This document shows, piece by piece, positions 17,577-26,549 of a DNA stretch of 53,772 nucleotides (its first letter is position 1; each line of letters begins with the position of its first letter). The translations under genes and the position numbers were made by a program. Source of the DNA: Gammaproteobacteria bacterium (GTDB lineage Bacteria; Pseudomonadota; Gammaproteobacteria; UBA4575); contig WTFY01000012.1 in NCBI GenBank assembly GCA_011523795.1, positions 1-53,772 on the forward strand, given 5' to 3'. The notes below the pieces were generated by a model that was not told where the DNA came from, did not search any database, and saw only the letters and a list, made by a program, of their open reading frames with translations.

Positions 17577-19811
17577 TCATGCGGGACCCTCCCGGCCGAC
17601 TGCCCCGTCCTGCGGCAGGCTTTCGTCCGGCCCCGTTCCGAAATGATCCGCGAACATGTACCGATACAGGTCGATGATCAACCCCTGTTCGTGCTTCTCC
17701 AGCCAGCGCCGGGTGTCGGGAGTGAGTAGCATCGTGCAGCACGGTTCGTTTGCCACCACCGTCGTCCTGACGTTCGCCGTCGGATCAGCAAGCCAGATCA
17801 CGTCACCGGGGCTGCACTGACGAAGCCGCTTGCCCGTGGAGTCGTGGACGGATGCATGGCCCGACAACAGCAATTGCAGGCCTTCGCATCGGATGTCCGG
17901 GCCTGCAAGAACCTCCTCAGCGGCATAGTCCCGGGAAACCAGCCACGGCCGAAGCGCTCCGATGAGGTCCTCGAAGCGGACTTGCTGCTCCAACCGGTGC
18001 TCCAGATCCTCGGAGACCCGCTCCAGCAACGAGGTCCGCCTCTGTTCCATTTTGACCGTATCCGCTTTCCATGCCGTGATGACGAGTTCTTCGCAGCGCT
18101 CCAAGCCGAGATCGGCGTCCGGCTCCAGCCACAATTCCGCAAATACCGCGGGAGCAACGTTCCGCTCCAAGCTAAGCCGGAGTTTCTCGGACAGGCCGCT
18201 CAAGACTACATGTACTCCTGCCGTGTTCGCTCGACGTACGGATCGCGCCACGACGTTCACCGCCGAAAAATCGAATCCGGAGACGTGGGTGAAGTCGATC
18301 ATCAGGCAGGAAGCCTGCGATGGACCCTCCAGGGACTTCTTGAGACGGTCCGCCAAGACGCCCACGCTGCCGAAGAAGATGTATCCTTGAAGCTGGTACG
18401 CCTGTACCCGGTCGCCCTCCGCCAGGAGAATAGCGCGATCGGGAATAGAACGGGCCTTGTTGCTCCGGCGCATGCGCGCGGTGAAGTGCAATGCAATCGG
18501 ATCCACGCGGCTGAGACGCACGGCGAAGAACACGAGAGTGGCCACGGCGCCGGCGCCCACGCCCTCGAGCAGGCCAAAGAAGATGATGACGACAAAGATC
18601 AGGAGGATGATGGCGTATTCCGATCCGGGCAGGCGTTTGCGGCTTCTCAGCAGCCCCTCGTCCAGCATCCCGAGACCGGTAAAGACCAGCATAGCGCCAA
18701 CAAATGCGGTTGGCACCAGTTCCAGCATGCCGTCGCCAAGTAAAAGTGCAGCCCCAAGGACGCCGGCCGCGATCACCCCGGTCAACCGGGTGGTGGCACG
18801 GAACAACTTACTGCGGAACGATGCGGGGACAATCACCGTCGCCACCATTCCCCCGCCGAACCCGGCGAAGATACTAGCGACACCCGTCGCCTGGAACTCA
18901 CGATCCCAAACCAGATCCGCATCCGTGGCAACTTCCAGCCCGGCAATATTCATGATGACGCAGATCAGGGCGATCACGACCAGCGTCAGCATGTTCGGCA
19001 ACTGCCCGACAATTGCATACCAATCCACGTGCACGAGATCGGCGGGCCACAAAGCTGGCCACAGGTTTCCTTGCGCCGTACTCGTGAGCAGGAGCCCTGC
19101 TGCCCTGGCCTCATCCCCGGAAAGCCCAAGGACGGAAAGAGCGAGATGGTAGGCGCCGATCGCGAGTACAACACTCATCGGCAGAATTAAGGGATTTGTC
19201 CAACGCTTTATGGCGCCGTACAAGGCGATCCCGTAGGCGAAGCCCGGCAGCCACGTCCACAGCGCGGTCGGCTCCAGAAGCACTGATGCCGTCCTCCCAT
19301 CCGGATTCGCACTCATCAGGGACAGGGCTGCCAAACAGACAGCCCCCCCGATCCCGGCCACGAATCCCCCCGCCACCGGATACGGAATGAAACGCAGCAG
19401 GTTGGCGAGCCGGAACCGTCCAATCAGGAGACAGCATACCCCCGTCGCGACGGCGCTGATGATCAGTGCGCACGCCGTGGTCGCGAAGAGCTGCTCACCC
19501 TCCGTTTCCATCGTTGCCGCAATGGTCGCCATCACAAACACGATCAGGAGAGACAGACCTGCAATGGCGCCTCGGTATCCGCCCAAAAGTGCGAAGAGCA
19601 AGCATCCGGCAAAGTTTCCGAACAGCACCAGCCCGACACCCTGGGAAGAATGCGGGGCCAAGGCTCCAGAGAAGATGAAAGTCCCATAGGCCACCTGAAT
19701 GGCCAACAAGGTGAGACCCGAACTGATCCCGACCGACACCGCTGGAAGCCGTGCCGAGGATGGAATCTCGGCCCGAAGTACGTCAGCAAGGTGTTGCAGT
19801 CGCGATTTCAT
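17577..19811 (-). CDS. SulP-family anion transporter with STAS and cyclic-nucleotide-binding domains
   Basis: A 744-residue inner-membrane protein. Residues about 20-430 contain many membrane segments of the SulP (SLC26) fold, which moves sulfate, bicarbonate or dicarboxylates. About 455-575 is a STAS domain (CLMIDFTHVSGFDFSAVNV). About 620-715 resembles a cNMP-binding domain (LLLSGHASVHDSTGKRL then SPGDVIWLAD). The cyclic-nucleotide-like domain suggests gating by a ligand. Its start overlaps the stop of a short SDR remnant by four bases, so translation is coupled to a broken gene. Confidence 0.87.
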   Translation of the reverse strand: MKSRLQHLADVLRAEIPSSARLPAVSVGISSGLTLLAIQVAYGTFIFSGALAPHSSQGVGLVLFGNFAGCLLFALLGGYRGAIAGLSLLIVFVMATIAATMETEGEQLFATTACALIISAVATGVCCLLIGRFRLANLLRFIPYPVAGGFVAGIGGAVCLAALSLMSANPDGRTASVLLEPTALWTWLPGFAYGIALYGAIKRWTNPLILPMSVVLAIGAYHLALSVLGLSGDEARAAGLLLTSTAQGNLWPALWPADLVHVDWYAIVGQLPNMLTLVVIALICVIMNIAGLEVATDADLVWDREFQATGVASIFAGFGGGMVATVIVPASFRSKLFRATTRLTGVIAAGVLGAALLLGDGMLELVPTAFVGAMLVFTGLGMLDEGLLRSRKRLPGSEYAIILLIFVVIIFFGLLEGVGAGAVATLVFFAVRLSRVDPIALHFTARMRRSNKARSIPDRAILLAEGDRVQAYQLQGYIFFGSVGVLADRLKKSLEGPSQASCLMIDFTHVSGFDFSAVNVVARSVRRANTAGVHVVLSGLSEKLRLSLERNVAPAVFAELWLEPDADLGLERCEELVITAWKADTVKMEQRRTSLLERVSEDLEHRLEQQVRFEDLIGALRPWLVSRDYAAEEVLAGPDIRCEGLQLLLSGHASVHDSTGKRLRQCSPGDVIWLADPTANVRTTVVANEPCCTMLLTPDTRRWLEKHEQGLIIDLYRYMFADHFGTGPDESLPQDGAVGREGPA

Positions 19812-19996
19812 CGCGTGGGCTTGGTCGCGCCGGTGTCGTCGAGAACATCCGCGGCAGGGGTCTCGGGCACGCGGGGGAGACAGGTAGCCATCCAGCCACC
19901 ATCGACGGGCAGGGTGTGCCCAGTGATATAGCTTGCCAAGTCGGAAACCAGAAGTAACGCTGTCTTGCCTTCGAGTTGAAACAGTGAGATGTTCAT
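19808..19996 (-). pseudogene. Internally deleted short-chain dehydrogenase (SDR)
   Basis: The ORF starts MNISLFQLEGKTALL, the usual first strand of an SDR just before its cofactor-binding glycines. It jumps in frame to VSDLASYITGHTLPVDGGWM, the conserved C-terminal SDR motif. About 200 residues including the cofactor loop and the catalytic Tyr-Lys are absent, so it cannot be an active dehydrogenase. GAAGG lies before the ATG. The 62-codon frame remains open and overlaps the SulP start by four bases, so it may survive only as a translational leader. Confidence 0.75.
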
Positions 19997-20185
19997 GGAC
20001 GACCTTCCCCCACTCGGGAAACTATGTGTTGGAATTGATTGTAACTGCAACGCCATCAGCAATCGATGGGAGTGGGGGTTACAGTTCAATGGGACTAAGC
20101 GCGCCGTGGCTTCGGCGCTTTCGACTTCAAAGAGGAAGCTTTCTAAGTGACTTTTGATCCAGCTTGTCACCGGGAAAAGGTTTTC

Positions 20186-21970
20186 TCATAGCGGCCAGAC
20201 AATGAGGATTAGTGGAATCGCAAGTGCCACGATCAGAAGTTCAAGTGGCAGCCCCATACGCCAATAATCTCCGAAACGATAACCACCGGGACCCATCACT
20301 AGCGTGTTGTTCTGGTGGCCTATCGGTGTCAGGAATGCGCATGAGGCACCTATTGCCACGGCCATCAGAAAGGGGTCTGCGTTGGTACCCAGCCTGTTTG
20401 CCAGGTCTAGCGCAATGGGTGCCATGATGACCGCGGTGGCAGCGTTATTGACGATATCTGAGAGTGTCATTGTTATTACCATGACAAGCACTAGAATCAG
20501 AACGGGTGAGAGTGTCAGCTCCCAGTTCAAGATTACGTCCGTGATGAGTACGGTAGCCCCGGTTGTCTCCAATGCGCTACCGATTGGTATCATGGACCCA
20601 AGCAGAACGATGACAGGCCAGTTAATACTGTCATAGGCCTCACGCAGAGATATGACCTTCAGGAAAAGCATGGCCATTGCCGCAATGCCTAGTGCCACGG
20701 GCGGTGCAACAATACCGGTTGAAGCAGCAGCTATTGCGCCGGCGAACAGCACAATCGGTAGCCAGGCGTTGCCGACACTTCCGATAGTCAGGCCTCTGTC
20801 AAGCAATGGAAGACAGCCAAGACGTGCAAGGGTTTCTGACATTTCGTTTCCCGGTCCCTGGATTAGCAATACATCACCAGCGCGGAAACGTACGGTGTGG
20901 AGACGTCCATGAATCCTGCGGCCTTGGCGTGAGACAGCAAGGAGGTCAATCCCATAGCGGCTGCGCAAGGCCACTCCTTCAGCGGTGCGACCTGTCAGCA
21001 TGCCTTCGGGCGAAACCACAGCTTCGATAAGGTCTAGACCGCGGGTCCCATCGGTTTTGGTGTCACTAGGACCTGCGCCCACAAGTTTCAGGCCTAGAAT
21101 CTGGATCGTTTCGCTGATTTCCTCGGGAGCGGCCCCTATAACTACGATATCGCCTGATCTGACGCGTCCGCGCCAGGTAGCAAGCTGCACTTTCTGGTGG
21201 TCACGGATCAGTTCAAGCAGCGCCACCCTTTGTTCATCGAAGATCGCTTGGATCTGACGCGGCCCCCTGCCGATCAAAGGCGAGGTCTCCGGTACGCGAA
21301 GTTCAGTCACATAGTCATCAATTTCAATTATTCTTGGTACAGGTCCGCCCTCGCGGCGTGCACGCGGGATCAACCGCCAGCCAAGAAATGTGATGAACAA
21401 GACTCCTGCCAGCGCCACTGGAAGCCCCACCGGCGCGTAGTCGAACATTGCAAAGTATTCACCAGTCACCTCAGCGCGGTAGGTGGCGATGATGATATTG
21501 GGAGGTGTACCTATAAGCGTGATCAAACCGCCAAGGATGGTAGCGAAGGCCAGCGGCATGAGGACTAGGCCAGGTGCAAACTCAGCACGACGTGCAGCGC
21601 GTAGCGCTACAGGCATGAAAAGCGCAAGCGCTCCAACATTGTTAATGAAAGCCGACAAGATCGAGCTGATACCGCCCAGTGAACCGATTTGAACTAAAGG
21701 ACGCTGCCCGCTGTACCGTTCAAGATGACGTGAAAGGAGCGAGATCAGCGCAGACCCTGACAGGGCACGGCTCAGAATCAGCACGGTTGCCACAGTGATG
21801 ACTGCAGGGTGTCCAAATCCCTCAAAAGCCTCCATAGGCTCGACCAGCCCAAGCACAACAGCAAGAAGAAGTACGCTGAACGCGATAAGGTCGTAGCGCC
21901 AGCGCCCCCAAACGAAGAGACCAAGAGCGCAACAAAGCAACGCCAGCAGCATCATTTGATCAATGGACAT
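20186..21970 (-). CDS. SLC13-family permease with two TrkA-C domains
   Basis: A 594-residue divalent-anion:sodium symporter-like protein. Membrane segments at both ends enclose two soluble RCK/TrkA-C modules at about 210-290 and 300-385 (RSGDIVVIGA and FRAGDVLLIQGPG are their typical ends). The conserved SLC13 motifs are SAFINNVGA and IGTPPNI in the first half, and SDIVNNAATAV and TPIGHQNN in the second. Substrates in the family include sulfate, citrate and succinate. It is a single gene close to the SulP transporter and a symporter remnant, so this part of the island is rich in anion transport. Confidence 0.88.
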   Translation of the reverse strand: MSIDQMMLLALLCCALGLFVWGRWRYDLIAFSVLLLAVVLGLVEPMEAFEGFGHPAVITVATVLILSRALSGSALISLLSRHLERYSGQRPLVQIGSLGGISSILSAFINNVGALALFMPVALRAARRAEFAPGLVLMPLAFATILGGLITLIGTPPNIIIATYRAEVTGEYFAMFDYAPVGLPVALAGVLFITFLGWRLIPRARREGGPVPRIIEIDDYVTELRVPETSPLIGRGPRQIQAIFDEQRVALLELIRDHQKVQLATWRGRVRSGDIVVIGAAPEEISETIQILGLKLVGAGPSDTKTDGTRGLDLIEAVVSPEGMLTGRTAEGVALRSRYGIDLLAVSRQGRRIHGRLHTVRFRAGDVLLIQGPGNEMSETLARLGCLPLLDRGLTIGSVGNAWLPIVLFAGAIAAASTGIVAPPVALGIAAMAMLFLKVISLREAYDSINWPVIVLLGSMIPIGSALETTGATVLITDVILNWELTLSPVLILVLVMVITMTLSDIVNNAATAVIMAPIALDLANRLGTNADPFLMAVAIGASCAFLTPIGHQNNTLVMGPGGYRFGDYWRMGLPLELLIVALAIPLILIVWPL

Positions 21971-21990
21971 GGATCAGATTTATGTTCGAC

Positions 21991-22240
21991 TCAAGTATTA
22001 CCGATGTTTGCAGTCATATGTTGGCTATCCGAGTCTCCGAGGGTGTGATCAATGACAACACATGTAACCATATCACCTGTGACATTGACCGTGGTCCGTC
22101 ACATGTCAAGCAACCTGTCGACACCAAAAATGATTGCAATACCAGTTGGTGGTATACCAACGCTGCCTAGGATGGTTGCAAGAATAACGATACCTGCATC
22201 TCCTCCAAATGTACTTGCTGCTTCGGCAGCGACCTTCGCT
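21991..22240 (-). pseudogene. C-terminal remnant of a dicarboxylate/amino-acid:cation symporter
   Basis: The minus strand reads FGGDAGIVILATILGSVG, then IPPTGIAIIFGVDRLLDM, an in-frame TGA, then RTTVNVTGDMVTCVV and a second stop at 21991. This matches the C-terminal helices of the DAACS (GltP/DctA) family, whose consensus is DRxLDMCRTxVNVTGD; the TGA sits exactly where the Cys codon (TGC or TGT) should be. The first three quarters of the gene are missing. Confidence 0.8.
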
Positions 22241-22434
22241 CGTCTATCACTGTGTCATCCAGATACCTGTTTTTTACAGTTCTATCAACTGCTTTTTACC
22301 TTAATGTCATGTCACACCACGTGATCGACAAGGTTATGCTCAACTGGTCTAAAACATATTTGCAAAGTGCAATACTAGCCAATAGCTGGGAATAGAGTTA
22401 CTTTACTATCGGGATGGGTATATAGACCTTCGCC

Positions 22435-23334
22435 ATGTGGGATCATACACAAACATTTTGGGGCTACGTTTTGGTCACCTTGCCTGGAGGACAGGTAATT
22501 ACTGCAGGACAGACAATCTCTGTGCTTTTGTTACTCATTGCAGGCTACTTGGGTAGTCGCCTTGTGGTTTTCTTTGTCGGTCGTTATCTGACAACAACAA
22601 AGCTTCGTCCTGACGCCATATTTACTCTAAAACGCATCGTTTTCTTTACGATATTGATGCTTGTATTTTTTACCATCCTGCACATGCTTGGCATTCCGAT
22701 AACTGCATTTGCATTTGCTGTGGGAACCATAGCTATTGGGGTAGGTTTTGGTGCGCAAAATATTATTAATAATTTTATCAGCGGCTGGATACTTATGGCT
22801 GAACGTCCAATCCGTATTAACGATTTCATCGAATTTGACAGCTGGCAGGGGGTTGTAGAGCATGTGGGCAATCGATCCACACGTATTCGCCGTATCGATG
22901 GTGTCCACTTACTTGTCCCCAACAGTCACTTGTTGGAGCGTACAGTTGTCAATTGGACACTGGTTGACCGTGATATTCGAACGACTGTTCGTGTTGGGGT
23001 GCAATATGGATCACCTGTCAGTAAGGTCTCTGAACTCATTCTGCAGGCAGTAACTGAACACCCTGGAGTTAAGCCAGACCCTAAACCTAGTGTGTGCTTT
23101 GAAGAATTTGGTGACAACGCATTAATCTTTGATGCATATTTCTGGAGTGATGTTGCTGGTGAAAAACTGCTGCGTGATATTCGTAGTGATATTCGATTCA
23201 GCATTGAGGAGTTATTCGATAAGAATGGGATTGTTATTGCTTTCCCACAACGGGATGTCCATTTAGATTCAGAAAATCCAATTGAAATTCGACTTGCCGG
23301 CAACCGGGAAAGTCCTTTAAAGAATGACTGCTAG
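22435..23334 (+). CDS. Small-conductance mechanosensitive channel (MscS family)
   Basis: This 299-residue inner-membrane channel releases solutes on hypo-osmotic shock. There are about three N-terminal membrane helices; TM3 is the glycine/alanine-rich GTIAIGVGFGAQNIINNFISG. The beta domain follows (GWILMAERPIRINDFIEF, then VVEHVGNRSTRIRRIDG and VPNSHLLERTVVNW), and the C-terminal alpha/beta domain ends near AFPQRDVHL. The gene is AT-rich compared with the core genes. A broken second MscS lies 3 kb downstream on the other strand. Confidence 0.93.
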   Translation: MWDHTQTFWGYVLVTLPGGQVITAGQTISVLLLLIAGYLGSRLVVFFVGRYLTTTKLRPDAIFTLKRIVFFTILMLVFFTILHMLGIPITAFAFAVGTIAIGVGFGAQNIINNFISGWILMAERPIRINDFIEFDSWQGVVEHVGNRSTRIRRIDGVHLLVPNSHLLERTVVNWTLVDRDIRTTVRVGVQYGSPVSKVSELILQAVTEHPGVKPDPKPSVCFEEFGDNALIFDAYFWSDVAGEKLLRDIRSDIRFSIEELFDKNGIVIAFPQRDVHLDSENPIEIRLAGNRESPLKNDC

Positions 23335-23783
23335 AGACCAAATCTATGGAAAGGCCATAAACCCATACGAGCATAGCGGGAAAATTATTTTTCAACAGGA
23401 GATAGAAAAAACTTAGGACGCAAGATTTGTCCAGATTTTAGAAATGCTCAGAAGCTTATAGCCATCGATGAAATTTTAGAGGTACCTGATCCAGGCTTGG
23501 AAGCCTGCACATAGTGATAGCTTTTCAAACCGGACAAAGTTTTAGGGGGAACATGGTGTTGGAGATGTACACCTGTACTTAGGCTTCACAAAATGTCTTG
23601 CATTTAAGGAGAATGAACTCATGATGACAGATACGAGTAAATTTTCTAACGTCTGCAGGAACTTCATATGCAGCATTATTTTGTTTTAACGCTTGCTTGA
23701 ATATATGAGTCATGTCCTGACAAACAGTAACGAGTTTAGGCTTGAGCATCCTGAGTCAGCGATCAAGTCAACTGGTGGCACAA
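23335..23783. other. Gene-poor AT-rich gap, with a possible 22-residue ORF
   Basis: No protein family was recognised on either strand. At 23621-23689 a short ORF (MMTDTSKFSNVCRNF...) follows a strong AAGGAGA site at eight bases. It may be the surviving start of a deleted gene, or a leader. Scattered stops in the rest suggest decayed sequence. Confidence 0.45.
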
Positions 23784-24224
23784 ATGAGTAAAGGTAAATT
23801 TGAGAGTACCATTGGGTGGCGTGAATGGGTTTCTTTACCAAAGTTGGGAGTAGAAAAAATAAAATGTAAGGTCGATACAGGAGCTAGAACTTCTGCTTTA
23901 CATGCATTTTATATTGAGCCCTATCATAGAGAAAATAAACTATATGTTAAATTTGGCTTGCACCCCTTGCAGCGCAATAAAACAAAAGTCGTTGAATGTA
24001 AATGCCAAGTATTAGACATTAGAACGGTTGTAGACTCAGGGGGTCATTCAGAAAAACGTTATGTAATCATAACGCCTGTCAAGTTAGGCTTGTTTGAGTG
24101 GACTGCCGAATTTACTCTTACAGATAGGGAGAATATGTTATTTAGAATGTTATTGGGTCGTGAGGCGATAAAAAATAAATTTGTTGTTGACCCTAGTCGG
24201 TCATATTTGGCAAGTGAAAAATAA
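23784..24224 (+). CDS. RimB-like retropepsin-fold protease
   Basis: A 146-residue protein of the family annotated as ATP-dependent zinc protease (RimB). It shows [13 protein letters not shown], the aspartyl-protease-like core [12 protein letters not shown] (DTG at about 31-33), and a C-terminal LLGREAI segment. In Pseudomonas, RimB works with RimK and cleaves glutamate tails from ribosomal protein S6. I chose ATG 23784; an in-frame TTG at 23742 would add 14 residues. The next two genes are RimK and an aspartoacylase-like protein, a recurrent set. Confidence 0.85.
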   Translation: MSKGKFESTIGWREWVSLPKLGVEKIKCKVDTGARTSALHAFYIEPYHRENKLYVKFGLHPLQRNKTKVVECKCQVLDIRTVVDSGGHSEKRYVIITPVKLGLFEWTAEFTLTDRENMLFRMLLGREAIKNKFVVDPSRSYLASEK

Positions 24225-24238
24225 CTAAATTTATCACC

Positions 24239-25147
24239 ATGAGAATTGCACTTTTATCTAAAGGCGGGACTAGGCTTTATTCCAATATCAGGCTGATCGA
24301 AGCTGCGGAAGCAAGAGGGCATGATATTCAAGTAGTGAACACAACAGAGTGCTACATGGATATCGCCACCCATAAACCTAGTGTGCATTTAAAAGGTCAA
24401 AAATTGCCTTTTTTTGATGCTGTCATCCCGCGCATAGGCGCGTCAATAACCTTCTACGGTTGTGCGGTTTTACGACAATTTGAAATGATGGGGACCTACC
24501 CGTTAAACGAGTCAGTAGCAATAACAAGATCACGAGATAAATTACGTTCACTGCAAATACTTTCAAGAGCAGGCATTGGGTTACCCTTAACTGGATTTGC
24601 TAATTCTACAAAAAATACTAAAGATCTGATTGAGATCGTAAATGGTGCCCCCTTAGTGGTTAAACTGATAGAAGGTACTCAAGGGCGTGGTATCGTATTA
24701 GCAGAAACCTTTAAAGCAGCAGAGACTCTCATTGATGCATTCAGGCAGATAAATGCTAATTTTCTTGTGCAAGAATTCATTAAGGAAGCAGGCGGAAGTG
24801 ATCTCAGGTGTTTCGTTATTGGGGACAAAGTGGTTGCAGCAATGATGCGCCAGGCTCCAGAGGGTGAATTTCGTTCTAATTTGCATCGTGGGGGTACTGC
24901 AGCATTGGTAAAACTGACGCCTGAAGAACGCACTACCGCTGTACGTGCTGCAAAAAAAATGGGACTGAACGTTTCAGGAGTTGACATATTACGCTCAAAT
25001 CATGGTCCTGTTGTAATGGAAGTCAATTCTTCTCCTGGCTTGAGAGGAATTGAACAATCTACCAAAAAAGATGTTGCGGGGATGATAATTGAATTTATCG
25101 AAAAGAATGCCAAATTAGATAGAACAAAAACCCGAGGAAAAGGTTAA
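24239..25147 (+). CDS. rimK: RimK-family alpha-L-glutamate ligase
   Basis: A 302-residue ATP-grasp ligase. Features are an N-terminal [10 protein letters not shown] strand, [11 protein letters not shown], the ATP-grasp core [36 protein letters not shown], and the metal-binding [13 protein letters not shown]. coli RimK adds glutamates to the C terminus of ribosomal protein S6, and homologues add glutamate-like tails to other targets. It lies 14 bases after the RimB-like gene, forming an operon. There is no clear ribosome-binding site before the ATG, so coupling to the upstream gene is likely. Confidence 0.92.
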   Translation: MRIALLSKGGTRLYSNIRLIEAAEARGHDIQVVNTTECYMDIATHKPSVHLKGQKLPFFDAVIPRIGASITFYGCAVLRQFEMMGTYPLNESVAITRSRDKLRSLQILSRAGIGLPLTGFANSTKNTKDLIEIVNGAPLVVKLIEGTQGRGIVLAETFKAAETLIDAFRQINANFLVQEFIKEAGGSDLRCFVIGDKVVAAMMRQAPEGEFRSNLHRGGTAALVKLTPEERTTAVRAAKKMGLNVSGVDILRSNHGPVVMEVNSSPGLRGIEQSTKKDVAGMIIEFIEKNAKLDRTKTRGKG

Positions 25148-25190
25148 ATTATCCCGAATGTCTTTATGAGAAATTTGATCATATCCCACT

Positions 25191-26204
25191 GTGTCTAGCA
25201 ATTTAACTATTGCCGGGAATTCCATAAAGCCAGGCACAAACACTGTTCTGCAAGTTCAGTTACCCGCTCTCTATACTAGTACTCCACTGTCAATGCCTGT
25301 ACATGTGATTCGTGGCAGGCAAGTAGGCCCGAGATTATTTGTAAGTGCAGCGATTCATGGGGATGAATTGAATGGACTGGAGATTATTAGAAGATTAATA
25401 AAGCGCGTATCGGCAAGAAAAATTTCTGGAACGATCATTGCAATTCCTGTAGTTAACATATATGGCATGATTCAACATACACGCTATCTACCTGACCGGC
25501 GTGATCTGAATAGGAGCTTCCCCGGTTCTTCAACCGGGTCTCTTGCGAGCAGACTGGCTAATCTACTCATGACTGAAATAGTAAGCAAGTGTACTCATGG
25601 GATTGACTTACATACTGCTGCGACAAATCGCGACAACTTGCCTCAAATTCGTGCTGATCTAGAAGATAAAGATACTGTTGATTTGGCTAAAGCTTTTGGA
25701 GTTCCTGTTATCATAAACTCTAAAATGCGTGATGGCTCATTGCGTGAAGCAGCACGGGCCATAGATATCAATATGCTGCTTTATGAAGCCGGTGAGGCTA
25801 TGCGCCTCAACGAGAATTGTATTCGAGCTGGCGTAAATGGTGTCCTTAGCGTAATGCGCCATCTGAAAATGTTGCCAGAATTCTCTAGCAGACAAATAAA
25901 TAAAGCAAAACCATATATAGCTCGATCGAGCCAGTGGGTTCGTGCACCCACCAGTGGTATTTTTCGATCAAAGGTACGATTAGGGAAGGAAGCGAAAAAG
26001 CAACAGAAAATCGGGATAATTGAGGATGTAAGCGGTTGTGGACAAATTAGGCATGTTTGCGCTCCAGATGAAGGCATAATTATCGGAAAATCTCACCTCC
26101 CGCTTGTGCATGAGGGAGACCCTCTTTTCCATATTGCGTACTTCAAAGAAGTTAATAAGGTCGTTGATAGTTTGGAAGAATTTGAGGCAGACCAAGCTCT
26201 GTAA
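25191..26204 (+). CDS. Succinylglutamate desuccinylase/aspartoacylase-family protein
   Basis: A 337-residue M14-like zinc hydrolase. The zinc ligands are in AAIHGDELNG (His about 56, Glu about 59) and IDLHTAATNR (second His), and DRRDLNRSFPG is the family substrate-binding motif. The C-terminal beta domain is present. Related enzymes deacylate N-acyl amino acids. Next to RimK and RimB it may process the glutamate-containing product. The start is GTG 25191, with no clear Shine-Dalgarno. It is the third gene of the rim-like operon. Confidence 0.87.
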   Translation: MSSNLTIAGNSIKPGTNTVLQVQLPALYTSTPLSMPVHVIRGRQVGPRLFVSAAIHGDELNGLEIIRRLIKRVSARKISGTIIAIPVVNIYGMIQHTRYLPDRRDLNRSFPGSSTGSLASRLANLLMTEIVSKCTHGIDLHTAATNRDNLPQIRADLEDKDTVDLAKAFGVPVIINSKMRDGSLREAARAIDINMLLYEAGEAMRLNENCIRAGVNGVLSVMRHLKMLPEFSSRQINKAKPYIARSSQWVRAPTSGIFRSKVRLGKEAKKQQKIGIIEDVSGCGQIRHVCAPDEGIIIGKSHLPLVHEGDPLFHIAYFKEVNKVVDSLEEFEADQAL

Positions 26205-26488
26205 TTTTTTAATTCTTTTGGACTTTGAGGTAAAGAAACATCCTCTGCGATTAATTTAATATGTAAGTCTCTTTGAGGGTACGGGATTTGAATTCCATGT
26301 TCATGGAACAGATTCCACACCCTCCGCAACACTTCACTTTTACATTTGAACATCATTCATAAGATCTTTTATCCAACAACGTACTTCTAGGTCTACTGAA
26401 CTATATCCAAAGCCTTTCAATAAACAGACTGCTGTAGGGTAGGTCAGTACTCTTTCAACGCTATTCGCTGCATCAATGCACCGAGGTT
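26205..26488 (-). pseudogene. Frameshifted C-terminal remnant of a second MscS channel
   Basis: On the minus strand one frame reads [13 protein letters not shown], then [21 protein letters not shown], and stops. After a shift another frame reads KSEVLRRVWNLFHEHG then IQIPYPQRDLHIKL. Together these rebuild the C-terminal domain of an MscS-type channel, with a frameshift near 26350. The membrane part is gone. The remnant abuts the 3' end of the aspartoacylase-like gene. Confidence 0.8.
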
Positions 26489-26549
26489 TCTTTATCTAAT
26501 ACTTGTTCAATGAGTGACTTATTTTCTTCCGTAAAGCTTAGGGTCCCAG

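Noticed and set aside
22052-22324. Plus-strand ORF of 90 codons
   Set aside because: It is the reverse-strand shadow of the symporter remnant, whose minus-strand translation matches a known family.
26093-26356. Intact minus-strand gene reaching into the aspartoacylase-like coding region
   Set aside because: Only the part outside 26204 resembles MscS; the rest is antisense to a well-supported gene, so it is listed as a remnant.
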